In this document: positions 22,001-34,220 of the stretch, one piece after another
Layout of the letters: every line of letters starts with the position of its first letter
Position numbering within the stretch: position 1 is the stretch's first letter
The notes under the pieces: generated by a model
What the model was told of the DNA's origin: nothing
The model's input: only the letters and a program-made list of their open reading frames with translations
Databases searched by the model: none
NCBI GenBank assembly: GCA_010909165.1
Contig: MU008158.1
Coordinates: 2,319,478-2,383,477, forward strand
From: Anthoceros angustus
Taxonomy: Eukaryota; Streptophyta; Anthocerotopsida; Anthocerotales; Anthocerotaceae
DNA length: 64,000 nt
Reading direction: 5' to 3'
Translations under genes and position numbers: made by a program

Positions 22001-25000
22001 GGCCCAAGCTGCACCACAAGTCTGAACCCGTCCCACAAGCCCCAACATGCAAGCACTTTTAAACAAGACCTCCTCGGTTAGCCTCTCTGGACCATGCTCA
22101 CCTCCATGCCAAGCTGGTCCCGGACGGCGCAAAATGTCGAAAAACTCCGGATCCCAGCCGTGATGAGGGCAACGGCCTCCTTGATGGCCGCATGTTGCCG
22201 TCCGCACTTGCCCATGAGGCCTTCTTCAAAGATAGACAACACACCCATCACCTCCGGGTAGCACGCTTTCATGTCCGCCTTGAAGGCCTTCCTCAAGAAC
22301 GATGAGCCCCGGCGATCTTGCCACACCTTCGCACGCCGTCCATCTGGCTGCCAAGGGCGTGTGCAATTGTGGCCACGGTCATGGGGCATGACACTTGCAC
22401 GCCGGTCGCCAGCACCATGTACACGAGGTAGCCAAAGAACCGAGCCTGTGAGTCGAGGCCTGCGTGTTAGAATGAAAGGCCTGCAGGCTATGATGAACAC
22501 TCCACACACACGCGACTCACCACACAATCGCTCATCCGCGAGATGGACTTCCCCTTTTTGATGTGGTGCAGTGTCCCCGAGCCCCCGGGGTTGTCCCTCG
22601 CCTCAAACACGCAGTTCATGAACATGGGATTCTGCCAGAATTGCCGCCATGCCTCGCCGATGCGCGGCCAGTGGCCAACCGCCTCCGCCTGCAACTACCC
22701 CCATGCCGGGTTGCGTCTTGGACATGGAACTGGGAACAGACTTCCCATCACAATGTTGCTTGAAGAGGTCGACAGGGCCCGCATTCCGCGAGCCTCACCG
22801 CACCCGCAAATGAAAGTGGCGGCGGCGCCATCGGGCACTTCAATGGCAAGAGGCGCAGGAGGTCCTACCTTCAAGACAATCCGCCTCTTACACAGCGATG
22901 CTTTGCCCGTGGATGGGCTCCAGTGGTATTTGTGAGGGCGAACCGCGATAGCGGAGTTGGCGGCATCGTGGGCCTCTTGCGCCACTTCCGTAAACCGCCG
23001 ACGTCTCCTCACAAAGTACGCGCCGCCGGACGCCTTCCATTCTCGATCGCCGCAGCGCAGCAACCTCCTCATCAGCAGTGGCGGAGGTTGGTTGTGGCCC
23101 ATGTCTCCAAAGAAGTCCTCGGGCTCTATGGCCCCGAGATCGAGGCCCCACGCTTCCAGCTTCAAGAGCCTCGCGGCGCGGCGATCGATGAAGCCTTCTA
23201 CGCCCCGACATCGTAAAGCTCCAACCCCGGACGCCACCACCGCCGCAGCAACCCTCCCGTGTCTATCCGATGTCCTCGCCGCCTTCCATAATCGAGTGCA
23301 CCGGTCAACACCGCAGCGTGGTCCGGATTCCCCATCCTCGCACTCGCGCCGCGCAGATGTCGAAAACATCTTGGCCTCACGCTCGCGCATTCCGCCAGCG
23401 CATGGGAGATGGTGGCGGCTTTCTTCGCAGCCTCGAGGACGGAAGCATCGCCATGCCGCAACCAGCCGCTCGTATGTTTTCAAGAATCGACCGATGGCGG
23501 ATGGGCTGCTCCCACCGCCGGATGCTCCCTGGCGATCGTCGCCACAGGCCGGAGGGCGCCGCTGTCCTTTCATCCGCGAATCCAATGACTACGAAGGCCC
23601 CACTGCAGCACTGTGCCCTCGAGGTCGCGATGACGCCTGAAGCCACTTGGTCAAGTCGGATCTCGGTCCGACCGAGATCGAGTCTGTCGTCCACCACCGG
23701 TGTGCACGTCATCTCCGAAATCCGCTTCCCGCCCGCCTCCTCCTCTTCCAAGACCCTCGCTTTGTAGCGGACTATGAACGGCCTATCCGGGATACAGGAT
23801 CCCGACATACAAAAGCGCACCTTGCAAAACGTTAGCGCCTGTGATGCGGGGCGAAGTGGAGCGGGTCATCTGTGAGGACCGCAATGGCGAATCGGGCACC
23901 TTCGTTGCGCTGATGCAACCAGGCCCAAATTGCTGCGGGGAAGGCGGAAGAGGCGCCACCGTCCACGGGGCAGACGCCCCTGCAAACTCAACTCATACCT
24001 CGCTCCCACGGGCATGGCGGTGCGTGCAACTCCACATGCGATGCTGCGGCAATCCTCGACAAACCGCCTCCCCATCGCCTCGGTCCTAAGTGGATGGCCT
24101 CGTAAATGCGATTCTGGAACCGTAATAGAGAGCTTCTTCATGTGCACCCGCCGCGACCGCCAGCGCCGCCTCTCGAACCATAATCGGGTGATTGCGGCGT
24201 TGTGTGAGGGGATGTTTCCCATTGCCGCACGCACTGCTGCGGTGTTCCGGCTGAGGAACGTGCACCCCACCTCACTCCCCGGAAGGTACGCCCGGCCGCC
24301 AGCCGCGCCGATCCCGCAATGCACACCGGCCAAGGGTCCGCCGCACTGCCGTGGTGTCTGCACACACCGGAGGGGCCTTGCGGATTGCCTCGACCGGAAT
24401 TCTAGCAGTGGCAGGAGGCTTGGAAACGCGATGAGGCCGACCTTGGCGGGGGATCGAAGACATTTGCATCCTCGTCGTCGGAGTTCACCCAATCTCAGAA
24501 TGTCGCCACCGCCATCGCACAAGATTCACCGGCGACGGCGCCTCCTCGCCGCCATGTTTTCACTTGGATTGGTGCGAGTCCACCAAAAAAAGATGGTGTG
24601 CCTTGGTCACGGCCTCCACCGCGATTTCGGGAGATGGCGAGGGGCGGCGTGTCCGCGATGGCGAACCACACCGGCCGATGCCGCAGGAAGATACGGGCGC
24701 GCCTCCCCGCCTTCGCCTTTTTCCGCATGACAAGAGCGCAGAGGTTCATTATTTCGTGGAGTCGTCCCCCAAACGCCTCAAACCCCGCTTAGGATTAACA
24801 ATGCCCGCCTCATGACGGAAACACGACATTCATTACATCGGAAAGAGCGGAGATGGCGCGGCCGTGCTGCCTCCAAAGATGCACCTCGGATGGCCGCATT
24901 GTTTAAGGCGAGATGGTGGAGATGAGGACATGCTTAAACGCGCCTTCTAGAAGACGCGTTGTTTATGTTTGAAGTATTCTGCAGGAGGGGAGGAGGCCGT
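16060..25000 (-). other. Unidentified minus-strand coding remnant, ~9 kb
   Basis: Many short minus-strand stretches look like real protein rather than shadow frames, but the frame changes every 100-300 bp. Examples: 'FLQNEFEQVDVVRRGMFHEW' (~16.5 kb), 'GVDEEDDNDYYVPDHD' (~17.8 kb), 'IARAQASSASVVFAVDKMYM' (~18.5 kb), 'LLDNQDAYVLYVDKAVSFF' (~20.1 kb), 'GRHTFITDRVFFGEAPIVVF' (~21.8 kb), 'ARFFGYLVYMVLATGVQ' (~22.4 kb), and 'FKADMKACYPEVMGVLSIFE' (~22.25 kb). A GTGAGT donor at about 22520 and a CCTGCAG acceptor at about 22485 look like a short intron. At about 22340 the frame slips inside a CpG-rich word. I cannot assign a family. Position next to the transposase suggests a second large gene of the same element. 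A C-rich low-complexity block splits it at 18.95-19.62 kb. Confidence 0.4.
18950..19620 (-). repeat. C-rich low-complexity block with a repeated core
   Basis: Dense cgcccctccgcctcgg-type sequence. The core 'cgcccctcgtcatcaccc' recurs four times (about 19258, 19468, 19538 and 19586), three of them with 'tcatctcc' after it. On the opposite strand it resembles the gaggcgg repeats at 2.9 and 28.4 kb. Frames are open on both strands because stop codons cannot form; none is treated as coding. Confidence 0.85.
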
Positions 25001-25340
25001 GGACAAGAATGCGGCGCTGACGCTTGGGAAGGCGGGTCGCATCTTCAGCGACAGGGCCATGCTGCACCGGTGGCGGTCGTGAGCAGGTTGGCGCCTCGTC
25101 TACAAAACATCGTCCGCTCGTGAAGGGGATTCCGACATGACCAAGGACGGCCGTGTTCTCGTGTAGCAATTTGCGGTTTATGTCAAATCACTTCCTCCAT
25201 ACACAGCCCCAACCCAAGCATATATAGTGAATTTGTCCTGCATTTGAACGAATGGATGGCGGAATAAGATGGATATTGAGTATGAGGTTTTTTGTTCACA
25301 CATGTCTAGTAGGGAGGTTTTTGGGCCAAACTATAAGGCC
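25001..25340. other. Spacer, nothing recognised
   Basis: Transition from the GC-rich coding remnant to AT-richer satellite DNA. I see no gene, tRNA or structured repeat. Confidence 0.5.
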
Positions 25341-25349
25341 CAAAAAGGA

Positions 25350-27050
25350 TGGAACATAATGCATAATGTTCCAATTTTCAAAGGCCAAGGAAGATAGTGG
25401 TACATATATCGAGGACTTGACAACCTTGGCCTTTGGGATATTTGAAAGGAGGAAACATCATGCATGGTGTGTCCATGCCAAAGGCCAAGGAAGGTAGAGG
25501 CATATACTACAAAGGACATGTCATCCTTGGCATTTGGGATTTGTCAACGAAACATCATGCATGTTGTTTCAACCACCAAAGGCCAAGGAAGTTAGTGCTA
25601 CATATACTGTGTAGGCTTGGTCTTCCCATATGTGTGTGTCAATAGTTGGATGGCAGCAGATGTAAAGGTAAAACATCTTTAGGGTTTAGCGAAGGGACGC
25701 GTGTTAGAGCATGTGCACATATGCATGTAATCCGCATATATAGACATAAATATTACATATGTCTTGTTCCTTGGACTTTGGCCTATAGTAGGATTGAGGA
25801 CATGCTAGCATCCTTGAAAGGTTGGTATATAATATATGGATATATATGTAGGAGAAAGTTGAAAACTAAGCATGTCACGCACAAGATGTGCTCGTGTTTT
25901 TCTTCCTCTATCCCTTGCAGAAAGCAAATTTTCCATGCATCATCGATAAAAGTTCCTTGGCATATGCCTAAGGATCTTTGTGCAGGTTGCAATGGAAAAG
26001 CTTCTTATTTTTTGTTTCCCTTTTCTATGTATCGCGAAAGGGTTTTCCTTTATATGCATCAATGAAAAGGGTCCTTGCCCTTTGGTACAAGTGACTGATA
26101 ATGTCTTCGTCTTGGAAATGAGGTATATTATGTTTGTCTATATATGCAGGAAAAACACCGTAAACCTGCATGATATGTGAGAAGTTGTGCTCTCTAGTTT
26201 TGCCTTCTTCTATCCTTCGTCGATTAAAGTTTCCATGCATCATGAACAAAGTTCCTTGGGGCATGGGGAATGAACTTTGTCCATGATGCATGCTAAAATC
26301 ATATTGTTTTTGCCCAGTTTCAACCTGGGTTTTTTCGTAAGCTTCAGGAAAATGGTCCTTGGCCTTTGGTAGAAGTGAATGGTAATGTCTTCATCTTAGA
26401 ACTAAGGTATATTATGTATGTCTATATATGCAAGAATAACACCGTTAACGTGCATGATAGGATAGAAGTTGTGTTGTGGGTTTTTTCCGTGCTTCGCAAG
26501 CCGCTTTTTCCATGCATCCGGAGAGTTCCTTGGCCTATGGCGAAGGAACTGCTTCTGTGGTGCATTGAAAAGTTCCTTTCCATATGTTACCTTTTGTATG
26601 CTTGCATCTTTCCCGACATGTGGGAAAAGGCTCCTTGGCCTTTGGCACATGTGACTATGAATGTATTCGCTGTTGAACCGAGGTATATCATGTATGTCTA
26701 TATATGCAAGAATAACAACGTAAACTGCATGACATGGGCGAAGTTTTGTTTTGGTTTTGTCCTTGTAATCTTCGCTGTGGCAATTCTTTGAATGCATCCT
26801 CCAAAAGTTGTTGGCCCATGGGGATTGATTTTCCCACGATGCGCCGGAAATTTTCCTTATGTTTTTCCCTCAGTATGCTTGGCCTATGTGTATGCTTGGC
26901 CAATGGAATTGTCTCTACATGCATCATCGAAAAGGGTCCTTCGCCTATGGTACAAGACATTGTTCATGACCGGTCTTTGAAAACTAGTTATATCATACAT
27001 GGCTATATATGTAGGAATAACGTGGAAAACAAACATGGTGCTTGCGGTTG
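25350..27050 (+). repeat. Diverged ~290-bp satellite, about five units
   Basis: An anchor of the form 'tatat(c/t)atgtatgtctatatatgcaggaa' followed by a 'gtaaac..gcatgata' word recurs near 25830, 26125, 26408, 26685 and 26992, at 276-308 bp spacing. Between anchors each unit carries 'ttccttggcc(t/a)' and 'ccatgcatc' words. The 25360-25600 segment contains shorter 'aaggccaaggaa' words, some in opposite orientation. Frames of 60-240 codons here differ from unit to unit and show no constraint, so I call it non-coding satellite DNA. Confidence 0.75.
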
Positions 27051-28430
27051 GTATACGATTTTCCCTCCGCATCGTGGGCGTAAATCATTGGCCACATGGC
27101 GGATGACGCATGATGCATGCCAATACGCTGTCTGCATGACCGGGCCGCTTCAAGGTTGTGGAGTCCGAGGCACAAACGCCAAGGAACGGCAGCGCAAACT
27201 CGTCTCCCCGCGATCCACAACGGCGCGTGAGAACGTTGGGAAGCCCCGAACTTGCCGTGATGGGCGGAACGAATCGGCCATACCGAGGGAAAGAGCAGAA
27301 GCGGAAGAATGGCGAGCGGTAATGGAAGCGCGACGATCGCATACGGTGGCCGCCGCGCCATCCCGGTGTTGCGGGGCGATTGTGGAGGTGATATTGCGTG
27401 CGATGGACACCTCCCGCTTTTCTGTACGGGTGTGCGGAACCGCGCGGACGATATAACACCGCCGTGTGATGGATGGAGAGGGAAGGAGGCTGTGGTGCGC
27501 GTGCTCCTCGGCGATGGCGGACGGGCAATCGCCCCCGCGCACCTCCTTGGAATGGAAGCGGAGGAGTTTGCATCATGTGGGCTAGTGGAAACGCGGAAGA
27601 GGTGGTGCGGAATGTCAAGGTAAAACATACAGTGTGCTTAACGATCACAACACACGGCAGAGAGCGAAGGGATTTGTCGCCCACATGGCAGGCCTGTGAT
27701 GAAGGAGGTGAAGCTCCGGGCGGGACAAAGGCGGGGAGGCGGGGTGGTGGCAGCGGGATGGCCGTCGGGAAGGCGGATCGTGGGCGGGGTGTGCCATGGA
27801 TGGCGGGCGATGCGTTGGCACTCGGTATGAGAGGTGCGACGGATGAGGATGGGGGGCTACGAGGAGCTACGTTTTCTGTCGCTTTTTCGCTTGCTATGCG
27901 ATCCGATTATGTGCCATCTTTGTGCAATTGTGGCATTAGTAGTAGTAGTGGCGGCGCTACCGTGTTTGCGTGGACCGAGACGGTGACCCGGACAAAGTTT
28001 ATATATAATTGGTGTGAGAAACCGAATAGTGATTTCTAAGAGTGAGAGTTGGCGGTCCAAGACATCACCGCAAATGTCGTGGGAAGAGGAAAGGAGTTGG
28101 CGGTTACGCCTACAAACAAAAGGTAGGGAAAAGGTTGACAAAGGGGCCGGACGCCGTGTCGTTGCCAAAGTGGTTAGGCCGAACGGGTGTGGACAATTGG
28201 TGTCATGACGATGGCACGTGTATGCGCAAGAACAGAATCGCCATTGCACAATGCGTGATAACTTTGCGGGGCGTAAATTGGGCGGCCACGCGGCCGCCCG
28301 AGAGAGTATGGCGAGCGATTCCGATATGAATCCCAACACAGGAGGACATGCGAGTCGAAGCGGTGCGGGCCACCGTAGACACCTCGCCAACCACAAGTGC
28401 GGCAATTGGAAATTTGGGAGCGATAAAGGC
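27051..28430. other. Spacer with weak coding-like sequence
   Basis: 27150-27640 has open frames on both strands, but none resembles a known family and none has convincing splice sites. 27900-28330 has mixed base composition without a recognisable feature. It may continue the decayed transposon sequence seen further left. Confidence 0.35.
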
Positions 28431-30130
28431 GGGGAAGGGCGGGGTGGAGGGGAGAAGGTCGGCGCTCGAGGGGAAGACCGCTGAGGAGAAGAGCATGGCG
28501 GGGTGGCGGGGAGCGGAGGGCGAGGACGCGCGGCGGAGGAAGGGTGGAGGACACTCTCCTGGCGCCGGGCGGTGGCGGGGCGGGCGGCGAGAGGAGGAGC
28601 GCCATGGCGGAGGGACGCCCGCCCCATGGCGCGGCGGCAGCGGAGGCGGTGGCGGGGCGAGGGGGCGGGCGGAGGGGAGGCGGGGGACGTCCCCATGCCA
28701 GATCGGCATGGCGTGGCGGGGCGGCGCAGCCAGAGGGAGGAGACGGGTGGAGGGCACCGCCGCTGCCCGCCTCCCCAGATCGGCAGGGGGGAGGCGCCTG
28801 CAGGCGAGGCGGGGTGGAGGGCACCAAGCCATCCCACGTGCCCACCGTGACGGCAGGGAGGCGTGCAGAGGATAGAGGCGGGATGGAGGGCACCAAGCCA
28901 TCCCCCATGGCGGCGGCGGAGGAAGGGTGGAGGCGGGGCGGCGGCGGCGGCGGAGGAGGAGGCGCCATGGCGGCGGCGGCGAGGCGGGGAGGCGCCTGCA
29001 GGCGAGGCGGGGAGGCACCTCCCCATCCCGACGCAGCCGCGTGGCAATGGGAGGAGGAGGGGAGGAGGAGGTGAGGTTGCCTCCCCATCCCGACGCATTC
29101 TCATAGGGGGCACCGCGGCAAATGATCAAAGTGGGGAGGCATCATACCCTCCCCATGGCGGAGGCGCCATGGCGGAGGGCGAGCACAAGGAGGAGGGAGG
29201 GGAGGGCTATCCCCACCGCAACGCCATCGCCAGGCGGAGGGCGAGCACAAGGGGAGGCGGGGAGGCGGGGAGGCACCAAGCCATCCCCCATGGCGGCGGC
29301 GCAGGCGGGGGGGCGCAAGGAGGAGGAGGAGGGTCCGATGGCACCATGCCATCCCCCATGGCGGAGGCGGGCGGCGGAGGCGAGGCGGGGAAGGCGGAAG
29401 GGGACGGTGACCTCCCAACGCCAGGCGGGGGGGCGGGGCGAGTGGGGGGGAGGCACCTTCCCCACGGAGCCGCCGGCCGGAGGCTGAGGAGGAGGAGGTG
29501 AGGTTGCCTCCCCTGGCGGGGAGGCGGGCGGAGAGAGATCGAGCGCCGATGGAGAGCGCCGATGGAGATGGCCTCGCCGAGGAGGAAGCCAACCCCGCGG
29601 TGGAGGACGCCGACGAGGGGCGAGGCCGCCGAGGCCGAGGGAGGTGGAGAGGATGGGGATGCACGATGCCGCCGAGACCGAGGCCGAGCTCGGGCATGGC
29701 GGTGGCGGAGGCGGGGCGGCGCCGCCATGCCGACCCCGAGGTCGGCCATGGTGGCGGAGGGCGATCGCCCGCCGAGACCGAGGCCGACGGAGGGCCCGGC
29801 GATGGCGGGATGCGTGGGCGGAGGGGCGACGCGCCGCGGGCGACGGCGAGCTGGGCGCCGGCCGGGCGGGGCGATCTCAGGGAGTGGACCGGAGCGCGCC
29901 ACCGTTGAGGAAGGCGTATGGGAGGAATAACCGCCATCGGTGGCGGCATCTCGACGTGGAGCGGAAGCAGCAGATTAGGCGGAGGCTCGGGAGGCTGCGG
30001 AGGAGGAGGCGGGGCGGCTGCTGCGAGCTCCGCGGTGGAGGACAGATCCGCGGCACACCGGGGAGGAGGAGGAGGAGGAGGAGGAGGTGGGAGCAACCTG
30101 ACGGCGGAGCGGAGGCCATGTCGGAAGAAG
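28430..30130 (+). repeat. G-rich low-complexity block with interspersed repeats
   Basis: Dense gaggcgggg/ggcggcgg sequence. Within it the word 'gccatcccccatggcgg' and variants recur at about 28896, 29280 and 29350, often after 'gggcaccaa'. Frames up to 418 codons on the minus strand (27857-29113) and 358 codons (29101-30177) are open only because of the base composition. They encode Pro/Arg/Ala/Ser runs with no domain. The G-rich strand has strong G-quadruplex potential. Confidence 0.85.
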
Positions 30131-31190
30131 ATGGAGAGCGAGTGCGCCCAACCCCAACTCCGCGGAGGCGAGCACAAGGGGAGGAAGCGCGACTACGAGT
30201 CGGACACGGTCCGGCGGAAGCGCCGTTGGGCGCGGTGCCTCCGACGCCCAATGCCCGGACGCTGCCCGCCTGGAGGGACGCGCCAACCGATGAGAGCGAT
30301 GAGCGGAATGCTCGACGCCGCCGAGGCCATGGAGGGCACAATTAAGGTTCTCCCAGATGATCAAGCGCATGGAGGACGAGGGAAGTAGGCGGCGTCGTCA
30401 TCCCTTGTCTTTGAGAGGTGCATCGCCAGGTTTTGGTTTTGCATAGGGGCGAGCATCGCCGTAGGAAGGCCGCAGGAGATAGGGTTTGATGCTAGGCATG
30501 CAATTTTGCGATGTGTGCGGGACATCCTTTTTGATCAATGGAATGGCACCCTTCACGTGAAATTTGGCTCTTTGCACGCAAAGATAAACATTCTTGGCGA
30601 GGTTGTTGGGCATGTATGAGGTGGTGGGTCGCCATCCCCTCTTCCCGCTTCGCATCGCGGCTTCTTCTTGTTTGAAAGAGGATCGTGGCTCTCATTGTTT
30701 CCAAAGATCGCGTTCCTTAAGGAATACACGGTCCCAAAGTCCATAGTCACAAGACGAGGAACGGCCAGGCTGCGGCATGGTTCGCAAACCATGGCGTGCC
30801 GTGCGGCCGTCATTGCTCGCGATACCCATGCCGTAGGGTTTGTCAATCAATGGAGCGCACAAGAATGCCACGTTAGGGTTTGGTGGCCATTGGATTCCCT
30901 CAAGAAAACTTAATGGCACAAAAAGTGGAAACATTCGAAAACATAGTGTCCCGCCTCTTTGTTTTCAAAGGTGAAAGCATCGAAAATTTTCAAGGACACC
31001 GCTTCGAGGACATTGTGTGTGTCCCCTTTGGTGCTTGGCCGCTCTTGGTTAGGCGCCAAAGCGCCATGTGGCCATGTGTGAAAAAGAAACCGTCTTTGGA
31101 ATGTAGGGTATATTCCTCAAGATCCCCACGCCTTGCATGGGTTTCGCGAAAAAAAAAATGTCCCATCCCCTTTGGTATGCCATAGTCAAA
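30131..31190. other. Island right flank
   Basis: No gene is supported. Contains a small hairpin around 30774-30796 (catggtt, 4-base loop, aaccatg) and the 15-mer at 31170-31184 that is the reverse complement of 2524-2538, next to a poly-A tract in a context resembling the left end. Confidence 0.5.
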
Positions 31191-31640
31191 GTCGGTTTTC
31201 GGAATCCATTTTTAATATACAATTTTTTTATAAGATACGGTCCCACCAAAAGTTTTCTTGTGGAGTGACACATTTTTAAATGTACCCATCTTTCTATAGG
31301 ATACGTCCTACGGGAAACATTCTTGAGGAGTGGCAGAAGTGTCAAATCGGATCCCGGTATCCAGTTTCCAAAGGGTTAAATTGATCGGAAGTATCAAATC
31401 GGTTCGTGGAATCCATTTGCCGGTGTACCGATCTTTCTGCACTGAACGATCCCACCGAAACCTTAACTTTCTTCAGTAGTGGGGAAAGTGTCAAATCGGT
31501 TCCTAAAATCCATACTCCGATGTACTTCTTTCTACATTAAATGGTCCCACCAAAAACTTAACTTTCTTCGGCAGTGGCGGAAGTGTCAAATCGGTTCCCA
31601 AAGTCCACATTCCGAAGTACCAATATGACACTGTCTAAGA
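31190..31640 (+). repeat. Irregular tandem repeat with 'gtgtcaaatcgg' core
   Basis: The core 'gtgtcaaatcgg' occurs at 31339, 31488 and 31583, with a variant 'gtatcaaatcgg' near 31390. Each is preceded by a cttgaggagtggcag/cttcggcagtggcgg-like stretch and followed by 'ttcc..aatcca'. 'cccaccgaaa' or 'cccaccaaaa' precedes each unit. A weaker version lies at 2480-2540. Confidence 0.7.
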
Positions 31641-32280
31641 ATATTTCCAGACCTAGAGTTAGGGTTTACTACGCTAGGGTTTGCATGGAATGTATATGGA
31701 ATGCCTGAATCGTCACCAACCTTATTTCTTCGTGCTTTGGGGTGGACAAGGTTCTACTCGCGCGAGGTCTATCACTCATTGTGATGTGGGTACAAGTGAA
31801 TTGACCTACCAACTTAACCTATGAGCTTTAAATGGCCCATAACCTACGAGCTTTAAACGGCCCAAAAGCCCTCCATCGAAGAAAGTGCAAACTTGGTGTA
31901 GCCAAGGTAAAGACGTTAACTCCGAACTTTGACATGGCTCCCATGTGAAAACCTTGAAGCAATATATGCATTGTATGGACAGGGTTTTGTTGAAACTAGA
32001 TCCAAACATAAAATCCTCAAGCCGTGGTAGAAAACCTTTGTTTAGAAACTGATCTGTCCAAAAGAAAACTTATGAATATATATATGATATGTATTACCAA
32101 ATTATATATCTATATAAAATCAAAGTTTATATATATTTTATATCACTTGATATAAACTATATATAAAAACGTGTAGAAACTGCAGAAAAACTTAAACCTG
32201 AAACAGGGGGAGGTGTGCAATGCGATACACCATAAGGAGCAGTTTATGGGACCGAAAGCTCGTTACATTTTTCACAACAA
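31641..32280. other. AT-rich spacer
   Basis: Low-complexity AT sequence, especially 32070-32165 (repeated atatata). No gene or structural RNA seen. Confidence 0.6.
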
Positions 32281-32329
32281 TGCCCAGGAAAGTGCGAGGT
32301 AGTGTATTCGAGTCCCGGCTTTTGCTGTA

Positions 32330-33560
32330 GTAGGCATTGTTGGTGGTAACATCAGCTGCCTCATTTTCGGGTACCTTGCACTACTTGTCTGCATTTCTCT
32401 TCATTGTCATCGTGTTCCACCAGATTGGCTGCTTGCTAAATGAAGCAAGTTTTACAGAGGCTAGCAGCCTGTTTCGATGGCTGTTTGAATCCCAGCCTGT
32501 GTCCAGGCTTCAAAACCAGGTGAGAGTGGTTGATCTGAGCATTCTGGAACAAGGATGCCCTGCCCGATCCTGTTCCTTGCGACCCTTTCACTTAAACGAG
32601 TACAGAACCAAGATAGTCTTTTCACAGACATGATGAAAGGCTTTGGCACGGCAGTATCACATGTGTGCAAACATCATGGCTCAGTGCAATGCTTTAATTT
32701 ATGGAATCAGGTAGAGACGTGGATCAAGGAGTACGCAGATAACTGGCCCTCATGCATAATTGAGGCTTCAAAGCTGTAGGAGCAGGGGTCACTGGTGGCA
32801 TGAGTAAAGACCCCTTTACAAGGGAGTTTGCTGTCTGTCCAACAGGGCCTGTATGCTGGAAGCTGCAACAGCCCGGCTGTCATGGATTGTTGTTGAGGAC
32901 CAGCCTCAGACAGGATCACTTATGAATTGCAGATCACTCCATCTTCCAAGATTTTAGCTGTCTCCATCGATCTGCTGAACAGGCTGAAAGTTGATGTCAC
33001 GATTTGTGATGTGGAGAGCCTTGAAGCAAGCGTTGGATTTACATTTTTTATCAATGTCTTATCGATTGTTGTGCACACTGCACATACGCTTGCTATTATA
33101 TGTTATGGCAAGCCTCCTTGTGCTCGCCGGCTGCTCTCAATGCCGTGCTCGGACCAGCTACGACCTTGGCCACTCAGCAACAGGTGAAACTTTCCAACAG
33201 CATTTGAGATGTTGATCAGGCTAGCACTATAGGGAGTTTCAGAAAGGTGAGCAGCGGTTCCTGCCAGTTTCACATGCACAGCTGCTACTGTGAGTGTCTT
33301 GCGAGACCAGACATATGGAGCACAAGAGAATTCGGATTACCACCATGTGGTAACATTGCGTCTGAAACGATGACAGACATGAGCATATGGTCTGTAGGCT
33401 GTTACTGGTGTGACGAATCAGTCACCTGGGCATCTGATGGTTGGGTTTTGCTGAGACCTTCCTTGCTATGTTACTGTGGAACATTTCTTTCGTTGTATGG
33501 TAGTGGGTACCGTTCGCGGTTTAATTTCAGAAAAGGAGGAGAGCCAACTTTCTGAACATG
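32330..33560 (+). pseudogene. DUF674 pseudogene 1
   Basis: Disconnected stretches match the plant DUF674 family: 'YRTKIVF' (~32600) like the N-terminal beta strand, 'QITPSSKILAVS' and 'LLNRLKVDVT' (~32930-33000) like the conserved segment following the cysteine region, and 'QASLCSPAALNAVL' (~33110-33155) like the C-terminal helix. Stops and frame changes separate them. The same order occurs at 36.5-37.9 kb, so it is one half of a larger duplication. A further block 'SCQFHMHSCYCECLARP' (~33260) is shared with the second copy. DUF674 function is unknown. Confidence 0.6.
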
Positions 33561-33640
33561 GGATATCAATCACCTGTTTCTTCGTGCCACCTTAATCACA
33601 AATAACTTAGGGAGGGAGGAAGGAAGGAAGGATCCATCTG

Positions 33641-34220
33641 ATTACGCCGAGGTCGGGTTGAAAACTTCAAGGTTAGGAAGGAAGGAATCTTCGTCATCGC
33701 CGCTCAACCCCTCCGATTTTCTGCAGCAGACTCTCGCACTCTTGCCATCTCGCAGGCTTCGCAGAAGCAGAAATTTGAAAACTGCGCACCTCATGTAATC
33801 CTCAGACTCTAGCACATGAGGTGCGCAGAAGTGTGATGGCGCGTGAGCCCGCGCAGAGGTGAATAAATGCAGCTTGCTATCCAAATGTCAGCAGTTATCG
33901 TGATATGACAGGATCGCCTGCCCGATCGTGATATGACATGTCTATACACTGCATGTATCGTGTTGATCTGCGATGCTGTTTGGCTGGCCAGCCAACACGG
34001 AATGGAAAGGAAAGGAAAGGGACATCCTATCTTGAATGTAAGGCAAATCAAGCGGGCCTACCTCCTACAAGATGCGGGTGATGGCAAGCCTTGTGCTCGT
34101 CCCATCGATCGCCTGCCGATCGGGAGGATACGATATGAATTTTTGTGAATTACCGTCTCACACGGGACGCTTGATGCTATGCATGCATCATACACAACTG
34201 GAGTATGTGTATGTACATGA
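33641..34220. other. Intergenic
   Basis: No gene. Contains short direct words (ggaagg, gatcgcctgcc..gatc) and probably the far promoter of DUF674 gene 1. Confidence 0.5.

Noticed and set aside
27857-29113. A 418-codon minus-strand open frame
   Set aside because: It lies mostly in G-rich low-complexity DNA where stop codons are rare. The product is Pro/Ser/Arg/Ala repeats without a domain, and other frames over the same bases are also open.
29101-30177. A 358-codon minus-strand open frame and overlapping plus-strand frames
   Set aside because: Same cause: repeat composition. Both strands are open and no protein family is recognisable.
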